This document shows, piece by piece, positions 8,709 through 16,090 of a DNA stretch of 41,495 bases. The stretch is from assembly GCA_012719645.1 (NCBI GenBank), contig JAAXZX010000091.1, positions 1 through 41,495 on the forward strand. Direction: 5' to 3'. The notes beneath the pieces are model-generated. The model saw nothing but the letters and a program-made list of their open reading frames with translations, made no database searches and was not told where the DNA came from. Both the position numbers and the translations under genes were made by a program. Within the stretch, counting starts at the first letter, position 1. Each line of letters begins with the position of its first letter. The stretch comes from Clostridiaceae bacterium (GTDB lineage: Bacteria; Bacillota; Clostridia; DSM-8532).

Positions 8709-9176
8709 TCATCGGTTACGTATTTTGTACCTGCGCTTCGGCAGCTTGGCGCGGATAATGGCATCCAGGTGTTCGTCATTTTTTTTGTCAAAAATATTCT
8801 GTTTTTCGCATCCGGCATCAAGAGCGATCCATATGGCTAAAAACGCGTTGAATGACGCATTGACCAGCAAACCCAGGGAAAAGCACAGGATGCCCGTCAC
8901 CCTGGAAAACCCGTCTGTCCGGAGACAGGATGCCAGGCCGGATGTCATCAGGAAAACCAGGGCCAGGTTGAGTATGATTATGTTGAGTAATACCCGCTTC
9001 TCCTGGCGCGGGCAGCAGAATGCAACCAATTGACCCATGCCCAGGACGACCAGGCCTGTTGTTACAAACATCACAGGGTACGCCAGTACCAGCAGCACGA
9101 TTCCAAGGGAAACCATGATGAACCCGATTATCCCCAGGCATATAAAGACCGCACGAAGGAAAGCCTTCCCGTGCAT
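8709..9176 (-). CDS. Small four-helix membrane protein, unknown function
   Basis: A 155-aa membrane protein with four predicted helices (about 8-30, 32-52, 62-82, 90-115) and a basic C-terminal tail of about 35 residues (ending KLPKRRYKIRNR). An in-frame TGA lies two codons before ATG 9176, so the protein cannot begin earlier; the ribosome binding site is weak. It lies 75 bp upstream of its likely paralogue on the same strand, and the two may be co-transcribed. The basic tail could contact nucleic acid or lipid head groups, but nothing in the sequence proves this. Confidence 0.65.
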   Translation of the reverse strand: MHGKAFLRAVFICLGIIGFIMVSLGIVLLVLAYPVMFVTTGLVVLGMGQLVAFCCPRQEKRVLLNIIILNLALVFLMTSGLASCLRTDGFSRVTGILCFSLGLLVNASFNAFLAIWIALDAGCEKQNIFDKKNDEHLDAIIRAKLPKRRYKIRNR

Positions 9177-9654
9177 CTCCCGTCACTTCCCGCGAAACGG
9201 TGAATCTCGCCATGAATGTGTCTGAGTACATGGCTTGCACCTGATAACAGAGTATTCCGGATAAGCGGAACAGGTGTCTTTCCGACTTCTGTTATGCGGT
9301 TAATACATGCTGCAGATCCATTGCCTTTTCATCAAATGCATCCGCATGCAAAGGCTGTGCCGGCAGGATATTCAGGAAAACAGAACCTGTGAGAGAACGG
9401 GGTATAAAATGAACATATTTACTTTTTATAATAATCAAGTGCATATACAAACGTTAAAATTTGCCTGATAATGGGAAAAGCCATATGTGATCCGATCAGT
9501 ACAGCTATTTCATGGCTCCTCTGCCAGCGCCATTGGGCCGGAGTTTATAAGAAGCCTGATGATTTATAGCTTAAGTAATGCTCACTTATCAGGAAACCAC
9601 CGAATAACGATGGTTTCCGGTATTAAATTATAAATACAAGGAGGTTTTTTGCTC
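9177..9654. other. 478-bp intergenic region with two inverted repeats
   Basis: No gene is apparent. ATAACAGA (9244-9251) pairs with TCTGTTAT (9288-9295), and smaller CGGAA/TTCCG pairs lie inside the 36-bp spacer. A second hairpin, GGAAACCA (9592-9599) with TGGTTTCC (9611-9618), lies in the leader just before the SLH gene's ribosome binding site and could affect its mRNA stability. The rest is AT-rich and probably carries promoters in both directions. I could not match it to a known riboswitch. Confidence 0.5.
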
Positions 9655-11118
9655 ATGAAAAAGCTTGTTGCTCTGTTTCTGACAATTTGCCTGCTGATTC
9701 CGGCTGGGATTGCCGCCTTTGCGGACGCTCCGGCAGCCTTGGAGGCCCCGCAGTATCCCAGCCTCCGTTGGGTGAGCGGAGCAATCCACTTCCGTTACAC
9801 CATCCCGCAAAGTGTCGTTGATGCGATGGAGAGATATAGTGGGCATGGAGATTTGATAGTTTGTGTGGACTATAAGCTCAATGACGGCCCATGGCACTAT
9901 GATGACCCCGTGGTGACGCAGGATACCTATGATATAGACGATAATATTGACAGGCAGTTTGTCTGGACTGCAGGCAGCATATTTATGGATGATTACAATG
10001 CCCAGGAAGAAAATTTCGTGTTTTGGGACTTTGGATACAGCAGCAATGAAGAGATGAATATATCGAAGAACAAGTACACATTCCGGGCCCGCTTTGCCTT
10101 CTACGACTATGATAAGGGAGAATACGTAACATCCCCATGGTCCGAAGAAGTATCCATCGGAGGAAGCGCCGGTGTTCAGACCTTAAAATCTCTTGAGGCG
10201 CCTGCCGATCTCAAGGTTGAGGTCAAGGTAAGACAGGAAACCGGCCTGCCTTATTTCTACCTGACCTGGACCAATCCCAAGTCCGTCATTGAAGCCAACA
10301 GGAAATACCCCATCAGTGTCAAGGTTGACATGAAGGTTGGCGACGGCAAGTGGATTTCGGAAACCATAAACCATGATTGGTGGGGTTCCGACCCCATTAC
10401 AACCCAACTCGAATTTGATCCTATTGTAAAAGAATATGTGGATCATATTGAGGTAGAGGAAAACACCTATTATCTAAGGATCATGTATGCATTTGAGGAA
10501 TATGAAAACAAGGTATACTCACCGTATTCCAATACGGTTGCAATCGGCGTTGAGAAATTCTTCTATTCCAAGGCTTCTTCCTGGGCGGAATCGCACCTTC
10601 AGAAAGCCTGGGATCTTGGCATCATTACCGACAGATTGAATGGTGAGGATATGACCCAGCCCATTACCCGGGAGGAGTTCGCGGAAATTGCGGTTAAGTT
10701 CTATGAGATGGTGACAGGCACGAAGGCCACAGTGGGTGATAAGAAATTCCTGGATACCAATAACCCGGAGATCCTGAAGGCAGCCAACGTGAATATCACT
10801 GCCGGTGTTGGCGACGGCACCAGGTTTGAGCCAAATGGGCTGCTGCAAAGGCAGCAGATGGCTACCATGATTGTAAAGACACTCCAGGCATGCTACCCGA
10901 ATATCATAATTGACATAAGCGGCCAGCCCGACTTCAAGGACCAGGCGCAGTTTGCCGCCTATGCGATAGAAAGAGCCAAGTTCATGGCCAAGTACGGCAT
11001 CACCGCAGGGGACGGACAGGGCAACTTCCTGCCAACCGCTACCTGCACCCGCCAGGAAGCGATCACCTTCCTTGTGAAGGCGTACGAGGTGCGGGATACC
11101 TATAAGTTCAGCAACTGA
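9655..11118 (+). CDS. Surface protein with Ig-like repeats and three SLH domains
   Basis: This is a secreted 487-aa cell-wall-anchored protein. Residues 1-24 are a signal peptide (MKKL, hydrophobic core, cleavage after AAFA). Two related beta-rich units follow (about 28-155 and 180-300), each opening with LEAP and carrying D-x-K-x-x-D/G-G-x-W. The C-terminus has three S-layer homology domains (about 302-360, 365-425, 427-480), recognisable by ITREEFAEIAVKF, LQRQQMATMIVKT and CTRQEAITFLVKA with TAGxGDG turns. SLH domains bind pyruvylated secondary wall polymers. AAGGAGG (9638-9644) supports ATG 9655; the in-frame TTG at 9649 would be too close. It has its own leader hairpin and strong terminator, so it is probably well expressed alone. 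The role of the outer part is unknown. Confidence 0.9.
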   Translation: MKKLVALFLTICLLIPAGIAAFADAPAALEAPQYPSLRWVSGAIHFRYTIPQSVVDAMERYSGHGDLIVCVDYKLNDGPWHYDDPVVTQDTYDIDDNIDRQFVWTAGSIFMDDYNAQEENFVFWDFGYSSNEEMNISKNKYTFRARFAFYDYDKGEYVTSPWSEEVSIGGSAGVQTLKSLEAPADLKVEVKVRQETGLPYFYLTWTNPKSVIEANRKYPISVKVDMKVGDGKWISETINHDWWGSDPITTQLEFDPIVKEYVDHIEVEENTYYLRIMYAFEEYENKVYSPYSNTVAIGVEKFFYSKASSWAESHLQKAWDLGIITDRLNGEDMTQPITREEFAEIAVKFYEMVTGTKATVGDKKFLDTNNPEILKAANVNITAGVGDGTRFEPNGLLQRQQMATMIVKTLQACYPNIIIDISGQPDFKDQAQFAAYAIERAKFMAKYGITAGDGQGNFLPTATCTRQEAITFLVKAYEVRDTYKFSN

Positions 11119-11137
11119 TTAGTTCGTCAAAATAGTG

Positions 11138-11170
11138 AAAGTCCCCGGAGCCAATCCGGGGACTTTTTTC
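11138..11170 (+). terminator. Intrinsic terminator of the SLH protein gene
   Basis: AAAGTCCCCGG (11138-11148) pairs with CCGGGGACTTT (11156-11166), with a 7-nt loop and a following T-run. Confidence 0.85.
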
Positions 11171-11263
11171 CTGAATGGGCGGTATTTTTCCGCCGCTTTG
11201 GGCGAATAATGAGCGGACCGGGCGGCATTGTTCCGGAACGATGTTTTTCGGATGTTGTATTTA

Positions 11264-11272
11264 TGTTATAAT
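11264..11272 (+). promoter_or_regulatory. Extended -10 promoter of the P5C reductase-like gene
   Basis: TG at 11264-11265, one base, then a consensus TATAAT at 11267-11272. No good -35 is seen at the right distance, as is common for extended -10 promoters. A leader of about 50 nt would follow. Confidence 0.5.
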
Positions 11273-11330
11273 AACTGGAAATCTTCATGATGCATGTTGG
11301 TCCGTATGGATTTGAGGGAGATGAGAGAAA

Positions 11331-12161
11331 ATGATCAAGGTCGGGATAATCGGTTATGGAAGCATGGGAAGCATGCTTGTAGGGTCTTTGATCAGGTCGG
11401 GCCGGATAAAGCCGGAGGAAATGATCGTATCCACAAGGACAAAGAACAAATTGCAGGATATAAAAAACCTTTGGGATAGCATCAATGTTACCGAAGACAA
11501 CTGCGAGGCGGTGCGCAGGGCTAAATATATTATCCTTTGCGTAAAACCGCTCCAGATAAAGGATGTCCTTCTTGAAACAAGGCATTGCATAACTCCGGAT
11601 ACAAATATCATATCCATTGCGGGAAGCGTGCCCATGAAGTTTATTGAAAAGGTATCGGGGGCAAAGGTGACAAAACTGACCCCCAGCCTTACATCCGAGG
11701 TATTGGATGGTATATCACTTGTGTGCCATTCCGCTTCTGTATCCGCGGAAGAAAGGGAATACATAGAAACACTTTTGGGCGGTATCAGCACCGTTATGAA
11801 AGTGAAGGAGGAAGACCTTGAACTGGCGGCAGAGCTTACAAGCTGCATGCCCGGATTCATAGCCGCCATATTCAGGAACCTGGTTGATTCCGCGATGAGG
11901 CAGGAAAGCGGGCTTGGCAGGAAAGAGGCGGAAGAGATGGTTATGAGGACCCTGTACGGCACCGCAAAGCTCTTCATTGAGAAAAACATGGGCTTTGACC
12001 GGATGATTGAAAGGGTGGCCACAAAGGGCGGAATCACGGAAGAGGGTGTGAATGTCTTTGATGAGATGCTGCCCGAAGTATTCGACGAGATGTTCCGCAG
12101 AACCCTGGCCAAGCGTAAGGTTGTCAGGGAGAAGGTGGAATCGGGCCTCGAAAATGTATAG
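11331..12161 (+). CDS. Pyrroline-5-carboxylate reductase-like protein (ProC/ComER family)
   Basis: This 276-aa protein has an N-terminal Rossmann fold starting with GIIGYGSMG (residues 5-13) for NAD(P)H binding, the CVKPLQ motif (about 70-75), and a C-terminal P5CR dimerisation region around ELTSCMPGFIA. Classical ProC makes proline from pyrroline-5-carboxylate. This copy diverges in the C-terminal half, where ProC usually has a G-S-x-P-A/G loop (here SCMPGF), and in this respect it is closer to the ComER branch, whose substrate is unclear. ATG 11331 follows a GAGGGAG about 10 nt upstream. It is monocistronic, between its own promoter and terminator. Confidence 0.8.
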   Translation: MIKVGIIGYGSMGSMLVGSLIRSGRIKPEEMIVSTRTKNKLQDIKNLWDSINVTEDNCEAVRRAKYIILCVKPLQIKDVLLETRHCITPDTNIISIAGSVPMKFIEKVSGAKVTKLTPSLTSEVLDGISLVCHSASVSAEEREYIETLLGGISTVMKVKEEDLELAAELTSCMPGFIAAIFRNLVDSAMRQESGLGRKEAEEMVMRTLYGTAKLFIEKNMGFDRMIERVATKGGITEEGVNVFDEMLPEVFDEMFRRTLAKRKVVREKVESGLENV

Positions 12162-12178
12162 ACATGCCGAAAGTTTTC

Positions 12179-12204
12179 AAGAACAGGATATCCTGTTCTT
12201 TTTA
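12179..12204 (+). terminator. Terminator after the P5C reductase-like gene
   Basis: A perfect 22-bp palindrome, arms AAGAACAGGAT and ATCCTGTTCTT (12179-12200), is followed by a T-run. Confidence 0.75.
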
Positions 12205-12212
12205 TTATCAAT

Positions 12213-12238
12213 GAAATATTTTGCTTGCCTCCCGTGTC
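12213..12238 (+). promoter_or_regulatory. Possible ECF-type promoter of the broken sigma gene
   Basis: GAAAT-ATTTT (12213-12222) is followed after a C-rich spacer by CCGTGTC (12232-12238). The pattern is like the AAC-x-TTTT ... CGT motifs upstream of the two intact ECF genes (21829 and 30679), though less perfect. It is suggestive only. Confidence 0.25.
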
Positions 12239-12272
12239 TTAATATATGGAGGGAGCCAGCGGAGGTGGTTCG

Positions 12273-12464
12273 GTGGATGACAAGGAGCTCCTGTTAAGGA
12301 TAAGCCATGGCGATGTAAAGAGTTTCGGAAAGCTCATTGACAGGTATTCCAGGTATGTGACCGCCATAGTCTGCAGGATTGCGGGGAAAGGCCTTGCTTT
12401 TGAAGATATCGAGGAAGTCGCGTCGGATGTCTTTATCAGGATCTGGCATCATCCATTACTTTGA
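12273..12464 (+). pseudogene. ECF sigma factor, N-terminal fragment (deletion remnant)
   Basis: 63 codons from GTG 12273 (GGAGGT 6-7 nt upstream) encode the start of an ECF sigma factor: VDDKELLLRI, then region 2.1-2.2 with FGKLIDRYSRYV and the core-binding E-D-I-E-E-V-A-S-D-V-F-I-R-I-W signature. The protein breaks off right after IWHH, where region 2 would continue, and hits a stop five codons later. Region 4 is missing. The sequence that follows belongs to another gene in another frame, so the simplest reading is a deletion that removed the rest of sigma and the front of its partner. Confidence 0.75.
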
Positions 12465-12906
12465 AGGGATCCGTGAGCAGGATTTGGAGTACCTGTATCC
12501 GGCGGCAGGATGTCTGGTCATTGATGATCCGATGCCGACCAACCTGAGCTTTGAGGTGAATACCCGTTCAGGGTTGGAAGAAGTTGAATATAAGGATGGC
12601 TTTAATCCAATGGCAGAAACAAATGGGCTCGACATCGAGAGCATCAGGATCAGTCCGCTGGGATTCGTGCTGACTGCTGCATCAAAAGATCAGTTGGATG
12701 TTGGTTCCGCTTTTTCCAACTCGCATACGTATTGCCTGATGGAAGACGGCTCAAAGGTGGAGGTGGAATATTCGGGTTCAAGCATCTCGTCTGGCGGCAC
12801 AACTCGTTACAACCTAAATTTCATTGTGAACGATATGCTGTTGGATGCCCGAAAGGTTAAGGCCATTTATATGAATGACCAGCTTTTCTGGAGCAGGCAG
12901 CAGTAA
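12451..12906 (+). pseudogene. C-terminal fragment of a membrane anti-sigma-like (DUF4179/DUF5643-type) protein
   Basis: About 150 codons, in a different frame from the sigma fragment, encode a soluble beta-rich domain. It contains ESIRISPLGFVL and ends with a V-K-A-I-Y-M-N-D stretch. This resembles the extracellular C-terminus of DUF4179-type proteins, which sit directly after ECF sigma genes in Firmicutes. The expected N-terminal cytoplasmic and membrane segments are absent. It has no ribosome binding site of its own. A clean terminator follows, as expected for the old operon end. Confidence 0.65.
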
Positions 12907-12926
12907 TTTGAAACCAGGATTTACTC

Positions 12927-12958
12927 AAAAAGTCCCTGTGATTACAGGGGCTTTTTTA
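12927..12958 (+). terminator. Terminator after the sigma/anti-sigma remnant
   Basis: AAAAAGTCCCTGT and ACAGGGGCTTTTTT flank a 4-nt GATT loop. The stem continues into the T-run, a strong intrinsic terminator. Confidence 0.8.
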
Positions 12959-13117
12959 TTGTCATTGGGCCCGGCAAAGCCAACGTGGCAATCTCGTCAA
13001 AGCCATCTGCTACGTCGTCCCTGATCTGCCTGCCAATGGGAGTAAAGATGAGCGCGGGAATATCGGTTCTCTTGACGGTGTGCCGGCAGTTGGGTATGAT
13101 GAAGCTATCAACTGCCG
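12942..13117 (-). pseudogene. Unidentified coding remnant on the minus strand
   Basis: Reading the minus strand from about 13117 down to TAA 12944-12942 gives about 58 codons with codon use typical of this genome (third positions mostly G/C) and a protein-like pattern (FIIPNCRHTVKRTDIPALIF, then GRQIRDDVADGFDEIA). No start or ribosome binding site is visible, and the upstream part would overlap the next plus-strand gene. It may be the tail of a lost gene. I could not name the family. Confidence 0.3.
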
Positions 13118-13118
13118 G
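13083..13118. repeat. 10-bp inverted repeat just upstream of a membrane protein gene
   Basis: CCGGCAGTTG (13083-13092) and CAACTGCCGG (13109-13118) are perfect complements with a 16-nt spacer. The right arm ends directly at the ribosome binding site of the gene at 13133, so a hairpin in the mRNA or a repressor bound to DNA could control that gene. Confidence 0.5.
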
Positions 13119-13132
13119 TGGGAGGATTTGAC

Positions 13133-13543
13133 GTGTACCGGTATTTCGGAGATTCGCTGAGCACCATTACATCTCTTCTGATCATAGGTGTTTTAAGCTA
13201 TATGATCGTCACCGTATCCATTCACAGAAGGATTTCCCTGTGGGGGAAAAGGGTGGCAATCCTTTCAGTATGGGGGTTTGCAGCCTGTGTCTTTGCCGCC
13301 GCCAGGGACAGCTATTACCTGTCTGTGCAGGCTTCCTCCAATCCCGGCATCACACCGGGATTGTTTGCCGCAGACAGCGCCCAGTCCATACTTGGAAGCC
13401 TTGGAGGGGCCATTATAGTCCTTTTCGCCCTGTTATGCCTGCCCATCAGGAACCAGAAGTTCCGGAAGGCGGTTTTTTTCGTGGTATCTGTAATCACCGC
13501 GGCTAAAATCCTGCTGGTTGAAATAGCGCGGGCAGGTTTTTAG
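13133..13543 (+). CDS. Small four-helix membrane protein, unknown function
   Basis: A 136-aa protein with four hydrophobic segments (about 12-34, 45-62, 84-106, 112-132) and short polar loops, including an SSNPGITPGL loop. I chose GTG 13133 because GGGAGGA lies 7 nt before it; the in-frame GTG at 13118 would overlap that site. It sits about 50 bp upstream of dihydrolipoamide dehydrogenase with no terminator between, so the two are probably co-transcribed. No family recognised. Confidence 0.65.
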   Translation: MYRYFGDSLSTITSLLIIGVLSYMIVTVSIHRRISLWGKRVAILSVWGFAACVFAAARDSYYLSVQASSNPGITPGLFAADSAQSILGSLGGAIIVLFALLCLPIRNQKFRKAVFFVVSVITAAKILLVEIARAGF

Positions 13544-13590
13544 GAATAGCATATAAAAATCTGTTAATCAATTTTTGAAAGGAATCGGTT

Positions 13591-15027
13591 ATGGGTTGTG
13601 ACAGGCAAAATATTGACTTAACGAATTACGAAAGCAGGGAAAACGGGACAGAAATAACATGCGATGCAGCCATCGTCGGGGGCGGACCCGCGGGATATGA
13701 GGCCGCGATCCGGTGCGCTAAAAACGGCCTGAAAACAGTATTGGTCGAGAAGGACCGGCTGGGCGGAACCTGCCTGAATGAGGGTTGCATTCCCACAAAG
13801 GCCCTTGTTTCCGTGGCCGGCTTTTTAAACCAGCTCAGGCGGGCTGAGGACTTTGGGGTTTCGGTCGCGGATTACCAATGCTCCCTGGAGAAAATAAGGG
13901 ATAAAAAGCGGCAGATAGTTTCTTCGCTGGTGCAGGGGATTGAGTTCCTGATGAAAAAGAACAAGGTGACGGTTATCCCCGGCAAGGCTGTAGTTTCTGA
14001 AGGTGGCGTGCTGGCCATGGAAGGCAGCCAGCAAAGGATCCGCTATAAGCATTTGATACTGGCGACCGGGTCGGTTCCAATCCGGCTTCCCATACCCGGC
14101 GCTGATGCCCCGGATATCCTTGACAGCAGGGATTTGCTGGAGCTTTATGATGTTCCCGAGTCCCTTGCCATAATCGGCGGAGGGATTATCGGGATGGAAT
14201 TTGCCTTTATATATGCCGCCCTGGGCAGCAAGGTCCATATAGTGGAGGCCATGCCCCAAATCCTGAACCTGGTGGACCCGGATGTGGCCTCCATAGTGAA
14301 AAGGTCGGCTCGGAAGATGGGCATTGAAATCCTTGAATCTGCCCAGGCCCTGTGCATTGAGGCAGATCCGGACGGCAGGAAACAGATCATGATCGAGCGG
14401 AAAGGACAGCAGGAATCCCTAATTGTTCACCGGGTTGCGATTGCCGTGGGCCGCAGGGCGAACCTAAAGGCTATTGATCTTGAAAAGCTGGGTGTTGAAC
14501 TCAACGATAGAATGGATGGGATCAGGGTCAATGAGTTTATGCAGACAAGCAACCCATCGGTCTATGCAGCGGGGGATGTGACCAACCTGATAATGCTGGC
14601 CCATGCCGCATCCCGGCAGGGAATAATCGCCGCCGACCATATTGCCGGAAAGGCAGGAAGTCTTGACCCGCGCCTTGTTCCCAGCGCCATATTCACCTTT
14701 CCCGAGATCGGCCATATAGGCTTCACAGAAAAGGAAGCCAAAGAGAAGAATATGGACGTACTGACCGGGAAGTTCCAGATGCGGGCCAACGGCAAGGCGG
14801 TAGCCATGCAGGAAACCGAGGGCTTTGTAAAGGTGGTGGCAGACAGAGAAACGAGAAGGATCATCGGGGCGACCATCATCGGGGCCGGCGCGACCGAACT
14901 TCTCAGCCTTGCCACGAACCTTGTTACCTGCGGTATAACCATCGATGAAGCCGCAAAGGTCATCTATGCCCATCCTACCCTCTCCGAGGCGGTATCCGAG
15001 GCGATACTGGACCTGGCTGGCGAATAA
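13591..15027 (+). CDS. lpdA: Dihydrolipoamide dehydrogenase
   Basis: This 478-aa FAD disulfide oxidoreductase re-oxidises lipoyl groups of 2-oxo-acid dehydrogenases or the glycine cleavage H protein, passing electrons to NAD+. Visible parts: FAD-binding IVGGGPAGYEAA (28-39), redox pair C61 and C66 in GGTCLNEGCIPTK, the NAD-binding GGGIIGMEFA region (about 197-206), the second FAD motif VYAAGDVT, and the C-terminal base H461-E466 in AHPTLSEAV. All catalytic residues are present. About 20 polar residues precede the FAD fold, longer than typical. GAAAGGA lies 7 nt before ATG 13591. No E1/E2 or glycine-cleavage genes lie in this window, so its partner complex is elsewhere. Confidence 0.95.
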   Translation: MGCDRQNIDLTNYESRENGTEITCDAAIVGGGPAGYEAAIRCAKNGLKTVLVEKDRLGGTCLNEGCIPTKALVSVAGFLNQLRRAEDFGVSVADYQCSLEKIRDKKRQIVSSLVQGIEFLMKKNKVTVIPGKAVVSEGGVLAMEGSQQRIRYKHLILATGSVPIRLPIPGADAPDILDSRDLLELYDVPESLAIIGGGIIGMEFAFIYAALGSKVHIVEAMPQILNLVDPDVASIVKRSARKMGIEILESAQALCIEADPDGRKQIMIERKGQQESLIVHRVAIAVGRRANLKAIDLEKLGVELNDRMDGIRVNEFMQTSNPSVYAAGDVTNLIMLAHAASRQGIIAADHIAGKAGSLDPRLVPSAIFTFPEIGHIGFTEKEAKEKNMDVLTGKFQMRANGKAVAMQETEGFVKVVADRETRRIIGATIIGAGATELLSLATNLVTCGITIDEAAKVIYAHPTLSEAVSEAILDLAGE

Positions 15028-15052
15028 TTATTCATTTTCAATGTGTTTTGTA

Positions 15053-15081
15053 TTGACAAACGTCCGAGGATAAGGTAATTT
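15053..15081 (+). promoter_or_regulatory. Promoter of the amino-acid ABC importer operon
   Basis: A consensus TTGACA (15053-15058) and TAATTT (15076-15081) are 17 bp apart; another AT-rich box follows a few bases later. The leader would be about 60 nt, ending in AAGGAG before ATG 15147. Confidence 0.55.
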
Positions 15082-15146
15082 ATAAATATACGGAATATGC
15101 AGACGCGATGCATAAATATGCATGACTGGATTAAGGAGAGGTAATT

Positions 15147-15986
15147 ATGAAAAAAATGGCAATGTTGACTATCGTCGTTGCAATGATGGCCGTTATGCTG
15201 GCAGGCTGCGGCGAAAGCGCCGGAGTCAAGGTCGTCAGCATCCCGCTGACACAGGAAGAATATGCTTTTGGCGTTAGCAAAGACCAGCCGGAACTGCTTG
15301 AAAAGGTGAATGAGTTTATTGCCAAGATCAAGTCGGACGGCACCTTTGACAGAATACTCGACAACCATTTCGGTGACGGCGAACCTGTGCCGGTAACATC
15401 TGCCCAGCTGGACCAGTCGAAAGACCAGCTTGTTGTTGCAACAAACGCGGCTTTCGAGCCCTTTGAGTACATGAAGGGCGACAAGTATTACGGGGTTGAT
15501 ATGGAAATAGCCCAGCTTTTAGCCGAATACCTGGGGAAAGAACTCGTAATCAGCAACATGGATTTTGAAGCCGTTTGCCTTTCGGTAGGCCAGGGCAAGG
15601 CCGACATCGCAATGGCCGGCCTTACCATCAAGGAAGATAGAAAGCAGTATGTAAATTTCTCGGATAAATACTATGACGCAGCCCAGATGATCATTGTCAA
15701 GGCAAGCGACAAGAGATTTGACAACTGTAAGACGGCTGAAGATGTTGAAAATGTGATTAAAGGCCTCAAGCCCACCACGAAAGTTGGCGTTCAGAACGGC
15801 ACTACCGGCCAGTTATATGTTGAAGGTGACGAGGAATGGGGATTTGAAGGCTTCGATGTCCAGGTCGTAGGTTACAAGGCTGGCTCACTGGCTGTACAGG
15901 ATATGCTCAACGGCAACATTGACTTCGTCGTTATTGATGAGGCGCCCGCCCACAAGATTGTAGAAGCCTTTAATGCGATGAAATAG
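15147..15986 (+). CDS. Amino-acid ABC transporter substrate-binding lipoprotein, circularly permuted
   Basis: A 279-aa lipoprotein: signal peptide with lipobox LAGC (lipidated C21), then an SBP_bac_3 (polar amino acid) fold. Order is unusual. In the standard family the chain starts with LVVATNAAFEPFEY and ends with a segment like YAFGVSKDQPELLEKVN followed by DGTFDRILDNHFG. Here that terminal segment comes first (about residues 34-77) and the normal first strand starts at about 95. The protein stops at KIVEAFNAMK, where the standard order would continue into the moved segment. All parts are present once, so the fold is probably complete with shifted ends. It binds an amino acid outside the membrane and hands it to the permease at 16091. 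Ligand not predictable. The start has AAGGAGAGG 6-8 nt upstream. Confidence 0.9.
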   Translation: MKKMAMLTIVVAMMAVMLAGCGESAGVKVVSIPLTQEEYAFGVSKDQPELLEKVNEFIAKIKSDGTFDRILDNHFGDGEPVPVTSAQLDQSKDQLVVATNAAFEPFEYMKGDKYYGVDMEIAQLLAEYLGKELVISNMDFEAVCLSVGQGKADIAMAGLTIKEDRKQYVNFSDKYYDAAQMIIVKASDKRFDNCKTAEDVENVIKGLKPTTKVGVQNGTTGQLYVEGDEEWGFEGFDVQVVGYKAGSLAVQDMLNGNIDFVVIDEAPAHKIVEAFNAMK

Positions 15987-16039
15987 TGGACATGATTGAA
16001 TTGTAGGTTATAATTAAATACAAGAACTTATAATTATGC

Positions 16040-16070
16040 AATACCCCGCCGCTATTGACCGCGGGGTATT
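16040..16070 (+). terminator. Attenuating hairpin between binding protein and permease genes
   Basis: AATACCCCGC (16040-16049) pairs with GCGGGGTATT (16061-16070), loop 11 nt, with no real T-run. Such hairpins after the first gene of an ABC importer operon often trim or protect the mRNA so that the binding protein is made in excess. No separate promoter for the permease is visible. Confidence 0.6.
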
Positions 16071-16090
16071 GTGGTGAAAAGGGAAATGGT

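Noticed and set aside
9241..9420. Cyclic-di-GMP or other known riboswitch
   Set aside because: Inverted repeats are present, but the conserved core sequences I know for GEMM, T-box, SAM or glycine riboswitches are not there.
11354..12211. 285-codon minus-strand frame opposite the P5C reductase-like gene
   Set aside because: The plus strand has the Rossmann motif, promoter and terminator; the reverse frame has no support.
13133..15027. 2-oxo-acid dehydrogenase or glycine-cleavage operon
   Set aside because: Only the E3 component is present; no E1, E2, GcvT, GcvH or GcvP genes lie next to it.
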